Source: CAZXNF01 sp050741255
Lineage (GTDB): Bacteria > Pseudomonadota > Gammaproteobacteria > Burkholderiales > SG8-41
Assembly (NCBI GenBank): GCA_050741255.1
Contig: JBOIEQ010000033.1
Span: 1-33,479, forward strand
Direction: 5' to 3'
Length of the DNA: 33,479 nt
In this document: positions 16,161-23,289 of the stretch, one piece after another
How positions within the stretch are numbered: position 1 is the stretch's first letter
How the letters are laid out: the number at the start of each line of letters is the position of its first letter
Made by a program: the position numbers and the translations under genes
Notes under the pieces: generated by a model
Databases searched by the model: none
Told to the model about the DNA's origin: nothing
Seen by the model: only the letters and a program-made list of their open reading frames with translations

Positions 16161-17141
16161 TCAATCCCCCTTGATGTTCTGCGCTTTCACGACTTTCGCC
16201 CACTTGGGAATTTCCTCGCGAACAAACTTGGTGAATTCCTCGGGGCTGTTGCCGACCGGATCGAAGCCATCGCTCGAGAAACGGTCGCGCACCGACTGGA
16301 CCCGCATCACCTTCACGATCTCCCTGCTCAGCACCGCCATTGCCTCCCTGGACGTGCCTGCAGGAACGAACAGCCCATACCACGATGCGGCATCGTAGCC
16401 CGGCACCCCCGACTCGGAAATCGTCGGCACGTTGGGCATCGAGGCGTGGCGCCTGGCGGTGGACACGCCGATCGCCTTCAACTTGCCGGCGTTGACCTGC
16501 TGCAGCACGGAGGGAATCGACGTGAACAAGGTCTGCACCTCGCCGCTCAACAGCCCGACGACCGACGGCGCACCGCCCTTGTACGGCACGTGAATCATGT
16601 CGATGCCCGCCATGTTCATCAGCAGTTCCATCTCCAGATGGGTGATGTTGCCCGGCCCGCCGGAACCGAAGATCAGGTGTTTCGGCTTGGCCTTCGCCAG
16701 CGCGACCACGTCCTTGACGGTCGTCACGGGAAACGACGGCTGCACGACGAGCGCCGACGGCCCGATCGCGATCAGGCTGAGCGCCTGCAGGTCCTTGTTC
16801 ACGTCGAACGGCAGTTTCGCGAACAGACTCGGAATGGCAATCGTCGAGTTCGACATCAGCAGCGAGTAGCCGTCCGGCGGCGCCTTCGAGACGAGCTCGG
16901 CCGCGATGTTGCCCGAGGCGCCGGGCCGGTTGTCGACGATCACCGACTGGCCCAGCGCTTCCGTCAGTTCCTTGCCGATCGCCCGCGCGGAGATGTCCAC
17001 GCCGCCACCGGCCTGGAAGCCGACGACGATACGGACCGGCCGGGACGGGTACGGCTGCTGCGCGGATACGGCCAGCGCCCACCCGGCCACCACGATAGCG
17101 CAAACAACATTCACCAACTTCGCGACGGTATTCGTAGTCAT
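16161..17141 (-). CDS. Bug-family tripartite tricarboxylate transporter substrate-binding protein, first gene of the long operon
   Basis: This 326-residue periplasmic receptor has a signal peptide (hydrophobic VVCAIVVAGWALAVSAQ) and the Bug start YPSRPVRIVVGFQAGGG. It also has VIVDNRPGASGNIAAE, APPDGYSLLMSN, IHVPYKGGAPSVVGL and PTISESGVPGYDA. ATG 17141 is used, not the frame opening at 17216, because AGGAGGAGATGCT lies directly before it and the signal peptide starts there. It follows 137 bases without a gene and leads a chain of closely spaced genes down to the left edge, so it probably opens the main transcript. Its ligand is presumably related to the substrate of the PrpD-type enzyme coupled to it. 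Confidence 0.92.
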   Translation of the reverse strand: MTTNTVAKLVNVVCAIVVAGWALAVSAQQPYPSRPVRIVVGFQAGGGVDISARAIGKELTEALGQSVIVDNRPGASGNIAAELVSKAPPDGYSLLMSNSTIAIPSLFAKLPFDVNKDLQALSLIAIGPSALVVQPSFPVTTVKDVVALAKAKPKHLIFGSGGPGNITHLEMELLMNMAGIDMIHVPYKGGAPSVVGLLSGEVQTLFTSIPSVLQQVNAGKLKAIGVSTARRHASMPNVPTISESGVPGYDAASWYGLFVPAGTSREAMAVLSREIVKVMRVQSVRDRFSSDGFDPVGNSPEEFTKFVREEIPKWAKVVKAQNIKGD

Positions 17142-17278
17142 AGCATCTCCTCCTGATTCCACATCGGCAACGTCTGCGGTCTCTGCGGACCCTGTCGACA
17201 TTATCGGCATCCTCATCGCGTACTGCGTGAGGCTGTTAACACTCCGGGAGTGGTGATCTTGCTGGCGACACTGCTCAC
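17142..17278 (-). promoter_or_regulatory. Probable control region of the long minus-strand operon
   Basis: This is a 137-base gap with no gene, in front of the first Bug gene of the operon. It contains a 13-base odd-centred palindrome at 17240-17252 (CACTCC-G-GGAGTG) that could be an operator. A GATAAT hexamer on the minus strand at 17200-17205 resembles a -10 box, but I see no convincing -35 at the right distance. Near the far end, CACTGCTC is repeated about 17 bases apart (17269-17293). The assignment rests mainly on position. Confidence 0.3.
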
Positions 17279-18673
17279 TCAGTGATCACTGCTCGTCATC
17301 AACAACCCGCCCAATCGTTGCATATCCGTCTGTTTCTCCAGCGTATCCACGAACTCGCCGATCGCATCCAGTCGGGCGGGCCCGAATACGGCGCCGGCTG
17401 TGCGCCTGAATTTCAGCTCGATCTCCGACGCACTCAGCGGATATTTTCCGCTGCCACGCCGTTGCTCAACGCGTTCCGAGAGGACCTCACCACCGGCCAG
17501 CTGTGCCGTCGCGATCACGGCGTGCCGGGTTGATGCGCCGCCCACGTCGAGATCCGGATCGTGCGTGATCGCCATCCGCTTGCCGAGTTCGATAATCCGG
17601 GGGTCCGCCAGTCTCGCCTCCGCATACTGGTCGACGAAAGCTTCCCCGTCGAGCAGCGTCACGGCGGCCGCATAGTAGCCGTTCATCTGCGCGGCGACGA
17701 CACCTGACGGCTGATAAGGCCAGCCTACATTGTTCATCGCGCTCTTGCTCATCCTGATTTGCAAGTGCCCCAGGTTTTCACCCGAGAGCCCTTTTTTTCT
17801 CATCGCCAGCACGGCATCGATGATGGTATGCGCGCTTGCGCACGCAGCGTATGCCTTGAAACCGACCTCGGCGGTTTCCCACCGTTCGCCCAACCCGCGG
17901 GTCATCTCGCGAGGCTCTTGCTCGTGTCCCAGCGTGCCCATGAAACCGCCCAGCGGCGCCTCCAGGGCATCCGGACTTCCGGTCAAGCCCTCTTCCGCAA
18001 GCAGGCCCGCGATGACGCCGCTCTGCGCGGCGCGGCCAGCGTGCAGGCGTTTGACCATCGCGCCGGTGCGCACCGCCGCGTACAGCCCGGACGCCTGCGT
18101 GGCGCCGATGGCCAGCGCGTCGGTCGCAGCCGACGGCGCCAGTTGCAGCAGGTTCGCAACAGCCGCCGCGGCGCCGACTGAACCGACGGTCCCCGTCGGG
18201 TGATAGCCCCGGAGCTGATGCGGAATGCCGGCGCAAACCCCTACACGCAGGCCGACCTCGTACCCCGCCACCAGCGAGGACAGGAACACCCGCCCGGAAC
18301 TGTGGCGGGCTTCCGCGACCGCCAACGCCGCCGGAATCGTGACGGCGCCCGGATGGATCAGCGATCGCAGATGAACGTCATCGATCTCGAACCCGTGCAC
18401 CGCGGTGCCGTTGGCCAGCGCCGCATCGGCCGGCCCGCTCCGCCAGGGCGAACCCCACAACGAGGACGGCCCGTCCGGACTCTGCTGGCGCGCATAGTCG
18501 GTGCATTTCACGCCCCACGGCTGGCGCGCGCCATACAGCCCGCAGCCCAAGCCGTCCAGCAGGCACCACTTGATGTGCGCGATGACGGCAGCAGGAATAT
18601 GCTCGTAGCGCAGGCGGGAAACCCAGTCGCCCAGGCACGCGGTTGCAGCCGGCGTTGTTGTAGTCGTATCCAC
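17279..18673 (-). CDS. MmgE/PrpD family protein (MmgE-type), start uncertain
   Basis: This MmgE-type family member has about 464 residues. It has IKWCLLDGLGCGLYG near the N-terminus, ANGTAVHGFEIDDVHLRSLIHPGAV, the Gly-poor variant VRTGAMVKRLHAGRAAQSG and a C-terminal block ending with LGGLLMTS. It lacks the DxNDT/HPSD form of true PrpD. No ATG precedes the conserved region. GTG 18673 gives an N-terminus as long as in the relatives at 5176 and 18797, while TTG 18709 would add 12 residues; neither has a clear ribosome site. A probable promoter and operator lie just upstream (18742-18769), so it seems to be transcribed separately from the gene at 18797. The reaction is unknown; I expect activity on a polycarboxylate. 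Confidence 0.82.
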   Translation of the reverse strand: MDTTTTTPAATACLGDWVSRLRYEHIPAAVIAHIKWCLLDGLGCGLYGARQPWGVKCTDYARQQSPDGPSSLWGSPWRSGPADAALANGTAVHGFEIDDVHLRSLIHPGAVTIPAALAVAEARHSSGRVFLSSLVAGYEVGLRVGVCAGIPHQLRGYHPTGTVGSVGAAAAVANLLQLAPSAATDALAIGATQASGLYAAVRTGAMVKRLHAGRAAQSGVIAGLLAEEGLTGSPDALEAPLGGFMGTLGHEQEPREMTRGLGERWETAEVGFKAYAACASAHTIIDAVLAMRKKGLSGENLGHLQIRMSKSAMNNVGWPYQPSGVVAAQMNGYYAAAVTLLDGEAFVDQYAEARLADPRIIELGKRMAITHDPDLDVGGASTRHAVIATAQLAGGEVLSERVEQRRGSGKYPLSASEIELKFRRTAGAVFGPARLDAIGEFVDTLEKQTDMQRLGGLLMTSSDH

Positions 18674-18741
18674 AGGAGCAAGGCACCAGAGATTTCGGGC
18701 CGTGTACAAAGGCGGAATCTAGCAGCCGTCAGGATAGCCTG

Positions 18742-18769
18742 CCAGAATATTCCATTATTCTGGTATTCC
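18742..18769 (-). promoter_or_regulatory. Promoter/operator with a word shared with the 21355 site
   Basis: An AT-rich island sits in a GC-rich gap. On the minus strand GGAATACCAG (18769-18760) is followed after exactly eight bases by AATATT (18751-18746), a -10-like hexamer. The same word and spacing occur at 21355-21378 before the second LeuC gene. The island also contains a perfect inverted repeat, CCAGAATA (18742-18749) and TATTCTGG (18756-18763), separated by six bases. A transcript would start near 18738 and lead into the MmgE/PrpD gene below. A LysR-type operator overlapping a weak -35 is the simplest reading. Confidence 0.5.
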
Positions 18770-18796
18770 ATAAAAGAATGCTGCAGTGCGATATCG

Positions 18797-20185
18797 TCAG
18801 CCCCTCAATACGCCCGTCAATTGCCGTACGGAAGCCGCCTGATCGCAGGCCCTGACCCACGCGGAAGCTTCAGCCACCCGCGCCGGCGACAATACGGGCG
18901 ACGCCAGCCGGGTGAATTTCTCCAGACGTTCCTGCTCGTTGCAGGGATCCCCCGGCATGCCGTGCGGATCCATCACGAAACTTTCGCGGCGCTCGCCGTT
19001 GGCAAGCCGGAGCTCGACACGTGCGCCATAGTGCTTGGGATAGACCGCTTCCATTTCCGGGTCGATGACGAGTTCGACGCGTGCGGCGAGTTCCCGCCGT
19101 GCGCGATCATCGAGCCGGTCCGGTCCATACATCGCCGGATCTGCCGGATCGCCGGTCAATGCCAGCGCGGCGCAATAGGGAATGCTGTACTGCGCCCCCA
19201 TCGTGTCCGGCGGCGCCGGCTGTCCGTTGATGCGTTTCGCGTAGGAATTGGTGCCGATCCGCACGCCCGCGATCTCGCCTGCAGCCAGCGGCTGCGGGCC
19301 GCGCAACGCTGCAAGCTGCTGCACCGAGGCCTGGATCCAGCTGCAGCACGGATAGACTTTGACGTACACATGCTCCACCGCCCAATGCCTGCCGAGCCCG
19401 GCCGCGAGCGGTTCAGGATTTGCAGTGGGCCCTCCGAACACTTCCAGCATGCCGAAACGCCCGTCGATGGCAGTGGGCGGCCCGGTGAAATCGCGCTTGG
19501 CCAGCTGTGCCATGCGCACGCCCGCCTCCGCGGGACGGCCCGCATGCATACGCTTCATCATGCCGCCGCCGGTGCCTGCGGCGAAGCTCTTGATGCCGGA
19601 GGCCGTCGAGCAGGCAAGCCCGGTCGCGGCATGCATCTGCGCAGGCGTCAGCCCCATCACCACCCCCGCCGCAACGACCGCGCCCAAGGGACCGACGACG
19701 GAAGTCTTGTGGAAGCCGCGGTGCGCCGAATCGAATCCGATCGCACGACCCACGCGATCCATGACTTCGTAACCGGCAATCACGCCCAAAACAAGACGTG
19801 CCCCCGGAGCATCGACTGCTTCAGCCGCCGCCAGCGCCGCCGGAACGACGATCGCGCCCGGATGCACGATCGCCTCATCGAGCAGGTCGTCGAGTTCGAA
19901 TCCGTGGCTGGCCGTACCGTTGCACAAGGCGGCGGCCGGGCCGGCCAGCGGTTCACGGTGGCCGAAGACCGTGCTGCTGCCGCGGGCGCCTTCCGCGAAC
20001 ATTTCCTCGGCCATGATCTTCGACCAGGGCTGGCAGGAGCCGAAGAGTCCGCAACCCAGCGAATCCAGCAGACACCATTTCGCATGCTCGACCGCCGATA
20101 CGGGCACCGCATCCAGCGTCAGCGCGTGCAGGAATTCGATCATCTCGTGCGCTTGGCTGCGCACGGCAACGGGTCGCGTTTTCAT
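18797..20185 (-). CDS. MmgE/PrpD family protein (MmgE-type), paralog of the 5176-6573 gene
   Basis: This 462-residue protein is collinear with the MmgE-type protein at 5176-6573 and appears well over half identical to it. Shared blocks include CNGT-x-x-HGFELDD, DEAIVHPGAI, GTGGGM-x-KRMHAGR, RFG-LEV, HVYVK-YPCC-WIQ, DTMGAQ-SIPYCAALALTGDPADPAMY and DPHGMP-DPC. The start is taken as ATG 20185, 11 bases after AGGAGG. GTG 20194 is in frame but only two bases from the AGGAGG. It is separated from the LysR gene by 178 bases that include an AT-rich patch (20302-20323), where the minus strand reads GGAATA-GTG-CTATGAATATAAG. That patch is a weaker look-alike of the two operator-like sites described elsewhere. 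It presumably has its own promoter there. Confidence 0.88.
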   Translation of the reverse strand: MKTRPVAVRSQAHEMIEFLHALTLDAVPVSAVEHAKWCLLDSLGCGLFGSCQPWSKIMAEEMFAEGARGSSTVFGHREPLAGPAAALCNGTASHGFELDDLLDEAIVHPGAIVVPAALAAAEAVDAPGARLVLGVIAGYEVMDRVGRAIGFDSAHRGFHKTSVVGPLGAVVAAGVVMGLTPAQMHAATGLACSTASGIKSFAAGTGGGMMKRMHAGRPAEAGVRMAQLAKRDFTGPPTAIDGRFGMLEVFGGPTANPEPLAAGLGRHWAVEHVYVKVYPCCSWIQASVQQLAALRGPQPLAAGEIAGVRIGTNSYAKRINGQPAPPDTMGAQYSIPYCAALALTGDPADPAMYGPDRLDDRARRELAARVELVIDPEMEAVYPKHYGARVELRLANGERRESFVMDPHGMPGDPCNEQERLEKFTRLASPVLSPARVAEASAWVRACDQAASVRQLTGVLRG

Positions 20186-20363
20186 GCGCTTCACATCCTC
20201 CTCGTTACGCGGGGCTCATATTCGACTGGCAGGCGCGCGCCACCGCTGCCGCCCTGCCTTGAGTTCAGATGCTAGCGACCGCCCTGCAGCGGCACAACGA
20301 ACTTATATTCATAGCACTATTCCCCTCGCAGCCGGTTCGGCCTGCGCCGGGATGCCGGCCCGC

Positions 20364-21278
20364 TCACCGCGCGGTTCTGATCGATCCGAAGTTTGCGTCG
20401 GGGGAAACACGCTTGAGGAAATCGAGCGCAAAGTCGGGCAGGTAATTGTCCGTGCGGAACCGGATGGAAATGGTGCTGGGTTCGAACAGATGGCTCGCAT
20501 CGCGCGCGCGCAGCCCCTTGTCCTGCCCGGCATCGAAAGACACCGCGGTCAGAATGGCAATGCCCATGCCAAGGCTCACGTACGTCTTGCTGACGTCGGC
20601 ATCCACGGCGCCAAACACGATGTTGGGCTCCAGTCCGGCCTTCCGGAATGCCTCCAGCACTTTCCACCGGCCGCTGTAGGCCGGGTCGTAGGTAATGATC
20701 GGATATTTCGCAATCTGCGCGAGTTGCAGGCGCTTGGTCTTGAACAGCGGGTGATCCGCCTTCGCCACGATGCAGCGCGGCAGCGTCAGGCACGGAATCG
20801 CCGTCAGGCTCGGGAAAGTGCGCGAAGTTTCAGAGCCGATGCCGATATCGGCCTCACCGGCCTCGACCATCTCGCAGACGTTCGTCGGCGTGCCCTGCCG
20901 CAGCCCTACCCGCACGTCGGGATACTGTTTGACGAACTTGTCGATGGCCTTGGGCAACACGTAGCGCGCGATCGTGTGCGTCGTCGCGATGGTCAGGCTG
21001 CCGCGGCTGCGTGATTTGAAATCATCACCCAGGCTTTTCAACCGCTCGACATCTCCCAGGATGCGCTGGGCGATTGCCACGGCCTCCCGCCCGGGAACCG
21101 TGAGGCCGACGATGCGGTTGCGCTGGCGCGAAAACACCTCGAACCCGATCTCCGACTCGACCTGCTGGATCTGCTTGCTGATCCCGGGCTGGGATGTGTG
21201 CAGGGCCGTGGCGGCCGCCGACATGTTGTTGCCATGGCGGTAGACCTCCCACAGATACTGCAACTGGCGAAGTTTCAT
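20364..21278 (-). CDS. LysR-type transcriptional regulator, CysB-like subgroup
   Basis: This 304-residue regulator has an N-terminal winged helix-turn-helix (about 1-60: MKLRQLQYLWEVYRHGNNMS, then LHTSQPGISKQIQQVE). It is followed by IGFEVFSRQRNRIVGLT and an effector domain opening with LTIATTHTIARYVLP. The HTQARYxLP-like segment is the hallmark of the CysB/Cbl subgroup. Such proteins are tetrameric and bind T-N11-A type dyads upstream of divergent operons. It faces the second LeuC operon across 239 bases containing an operator-like dyad, the classic LysR arrangement, so it probably controls that operon and itself. A close paralog lies at 30148-31095. The inducer is likely a carboxylate intermediate of the pathway, by analogy only. 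Confidence 0.93.
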   Translation of the reverse strand: MKLRQLQYLWEVYRHGNNMSAAATALHTSQPGISKQIQQVESEIGFEVFSRQRNRIVGLTVPGREAVAIAQRILGDVERLKSLGDDFKSRSRGSLTIATTHTIARYVLPKAIDKFVKQYPDVRVGLRQGTPTNVCEMVEAGEADIGIGSETSRTFPSLTAIPCLTLPRCIVAKADHPLFKTKRLQLAQIAKYPIITYDPAYSGRWKVLEAFRKAGLEPNIVFGAVDADVSKTYVSLGMGIAILTAVSFDAGQDKGLRARDASHLFEPSTISIRFRTDNYLPDFALDFLKRVSPDANFGSIRTAR

Positions 21279-21354
21279 CGTAGGGCGCTAGGTTGACGGA
21301 GGGTGACCAGTGATCAGGAGCCGTTGTTATCAGCGACAGGGGCGATAATTTTCA

Positions 21355-21378
21355 GGAATACCAGTATCCGATTATATT
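21355..21378 (+). promoter_or_regulatory. Divergent promoter/operator of the second LeuCD operon
   Basis: GGAATACCAG (21355-21364), then eight bases, then TATATT (21373-21378, five of six matches to a -10). The bases where a -35 should be (TTTCAG) are poor, as expected for an activator-dependent promoter. The segment GGAATACCAGTATCC is a near-perfect dyad. On the opposite strand the exact hexamer TATAAT lies at 21376-21371, so a LysR-directed promoter may overlap. The identical word and spacing recur at 18769-18746 on the minus strand. The LysR protein encoded next door is the likely binder. Confidence 0.5.
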
Positions 21379-21517
21379 GATTGCGCCCATCGTCGTCTTT
21401 GCCGAAAATAACCGCGCGCCAGAACGCACATACAAGACGCGCCCCACCTCGCGGAATGCACGGGCGGGAAACCGGTCAATCATCATCAACCGGACAGCTT
21501 TTTCGAGGAAACCCGAA

Positions 21518-22777
21518 ATGCCCAGCACGATGAGTCAGAAAATTCTTGCGCGCGCGGCGGGCAGGAAATCGGTCGCTGTCGGTGACATCGTCACCGCGCG
21601 CTGCGATCTCGCAATGACAAACGACATCACCGCGCCCTTTTCGCTGAAGCAGTTCCATGCCGCCGGCGCCACCCGCGTGTTCGACCCCGACCGCATCTGC
21701 GTGATCGCCGGCCGCCACATGCCGTTTCGCGACGAACATCTCGCGATGGAAGTCCAGCGCATCAAGCAATTCTGCGAACAGCATGCCATCAAGACCGTGT
21801 ATACCAATTGCGAGGGCATGGACCACGCGCTCGCCCCCGAACTGGGGCTGATCCGCCCGGGTATGCTGATCCTCAACGGCGATTCGCACGCCTGTACCTA
21901 CGGCGCCTTCGGCGCGTTTTCGGTCGGGATGGGCTCGACCGACATGGCCTATGTGCTCGCCTTCGGCGAAACCTGGCTGCGCGTGCCGGCGACGATCGCC
22001 ATCCGCTTCCACGGCAAACCGCGCGCCTTCGTGTCCAGCAAGGACTACATCCTGGCCGCGCTGGGAAAACTGGGCGTGGATGGTGCCCGCTACAAGGCGC
22101 TCGAGTATTCCGGCACTGCGCTGTCCGCGCTCAGCATGGAAGAGCGCATGACCGTGACCAACATGTCGATCGAGATGGGCGGCAAGGCCGGCATGATCGA
22201 ACCTGATGCGATCACTGAGGCCTGGGTGCAGGATAAAACCAGGGTGCCGTACGACATCGTGCGCAGCGATCCGGATGCGGAATTCGACCGCGTCATCGAC
22301 ATCGACGTCGACGCCCTCACCCCCCTCGTCGCCAAGCCCTACAACCCCGGCAACGTCGCGCCCGTCTCCGAAGTACGCGGCACAAAGGTGACGCAGGTGA
22401 CGATCGGCACCTGCACCAACGGGCGGCTCGTCGATCTCGAGCAGGCCGCCTCCATCCTACGCGGTCGCAAGGTCGCGCCCGGCGTGCGGCTGTACATCAC
22501 GCCGGCCACGAAGTTCGTCTACGAGAAGGCCATGAAATCCGGCCTGCTGGAACAGTTCTGGGAAGCGGGTGCCGTCATCAATCCGGCCGGCTGCGGCCCG
22601 TGCGACGGGCTGGTCGGCGCGCTCGCCTCCGAGGACGTCTGCGTCGCCACCCACAACCGCAATTTCCGCGGCCGCATGGGGCACCGGGAAGCCAAGATTT
22701 ATCTGGCCAGTCCTTACGTGGCGGCGGCGACCGCTGTTGCCGGCGCCATCATCGACCCGCTGGAGGTCATGCAATGA
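21518..22777 (+). CDS. LeuC-like hydratase large subunit, second copy (aconitase superfamily)
   Basis: This 419-residue large subunit is only distantly related to the one at 10911-12176. Cluster ligands are C299 (GTCTNGR) and C359/C362 (GCGPC). Other active-site segments are the GDSHACTYGAFGAF block at 121-134 and THNRNFRGRMGH near 378-389. In contrast to the first copy it keeps the canonical C-T-N-G-R segment, so the substrates probably differ. ATG 21518 follows GAGGAAACCCGAA; a second ATG at 21530 is possible. The frame opens further upstream at 21377, but that part covers the promoter. The stop overlaps the LeuD-like start by four bases (ATGA), so the subunits are translationally coupled. 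Likely reaction: reversible hydration of an unsaturated polycarboxylate. Leucine synthesis is possible but disfavoured by the neighbours. Confidence 0.92.
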   Translation: MPSTMSQKILARAAGRKSVAVGDIVTARCDLAMTNDITAPFSLKQFHAAGATRVFDPDRICVIAGRHMPFRDEHLAMEVQRIKQFCEQHAIKTVYTNCEGMDHALAPELGLIRPGMLILNGDSHACTYGAFGAFSVGMGSTDMAYVLAFGETWLRVPATIAIRFHGKPRAFVSSKDYILAALGKLGVDGARYKALEYSGTALSALSMEERMTVTNMSIEMGGKAGMIEPDAITEAWVQDKTRVPYDIVRSDPDAEFDRVIDIDVDALTPLVAKPYNPGNVAPVSEVRGTKVTQVTIGTCTNGRLVDLEQAASILRGRKVAPGVRLYITPATKFVYEKAMKSGLLEQFWEAGAVINPAGCGPCDGLVGALASEDVCVATHNRNFRGRMGHREAKIYLASPYVAAATAVAGAIIDPLEVMQ

Positions 22778-23283
22778 ACATTCGCGGCAAAATCCACGTC
22801 TTCGGCGATCACATCGACACCGACGTCATTCTGCCGACCCACGCGATCGTCACCACCGATCTCGAAGTGCTGGCAAAACACTGCTTTACCGGTCTCATGC
22901 CGGATTTCCGTGCCCGGGTGCAGCCTGGTGATCTCATTTTTGCCGGCGAGAACTTCGGCTGTGGCAGCTCGCGCGAACACGCGCCCATCGCGATCAAGGC
23001 CTGCGGCATCAGCGGCATCGTGGCCAAGAGCTTCGGCCGCATCTTCTACCGCAATGCGATCAACCTCGGCCTCGCGGTCGTGGAATGCCCGGATGCGATC
23101 AGCCATGCCACGGCGGGTGGCGAAGCGAGCGTCGATTTCGCCACGTCTACACTGACGGTCGGCGGACGGAAATTCACCATCCCGCAGTATCCGCACGAAG
23201 TGCTGGAAATCCTGCGGGTCGGCGGGCTGGTGCCCTTCATGCAGGCCCGGCTGCGCGAACCGGCGAAAGCCGCCGCACACTAG
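22774..23283 (+). CDS. LeuD-like hydratase small subunit, second copy
   Basis: This 169-residue small subunit carries FGDHIDTDVIL at 10-20, QPGDLIFAGENFG at 50-62 and the fully canonical loop FGCGSSREHAP at 61-71. The specificity loop after IDTDVILP reads THAIVTTD, unlike the YLRT or YLVY forms of characterised homoaconitase and isopropylmalate isomerase. The ATG lies within the stop region of the LeuC-like gene, with TGGAGG upstream. It is followed after six bases by a PrpD-type gene, so the three form one unit. Together with the large subunit it would form the active site at the domain interface. Confidence 0.92.
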   Translation: MNIRGKIHVFGDHIDTDVILPTHAIVTTDLEVLAKHCFTGLMPDFRARVQPGDLIFAGENFGCGSSREHAPIAIKACGISGIVAKSFGRIFYRNAINLGLAVVECPDAISHATAGGEASVDFATSTLTVGGRKFTIPQYPHEVLEILRVGGLVPFMQARLREPAKAAAH

Positions 23284-23289
23284 GCACCA

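Noticed and set aside
14937..17156. Long plus-strand open frame (over 700 codons) opposite the PrpD-type and Bug genes
   Set aside because: It is an antisense shadow of high-GC genes on the minus strand: rich in Arg, Ala and His, with no family motif and no ribosome site, while the minus-strand proteins are clear family members.
17269..17293. CACTGCTC direct repeat as a repeat element
   Set aside because: There are only two eight-base copies; too short and too few to call a repeat element or CRISPR-like array.
18200..20275. Plus-strand open frame of nearly 700 codons
   Set aside because: It spans two MmgE/PrpD genes, an AT-rich promoter island and their gap on the opposite strand; its composition is that of an antisense shadow.
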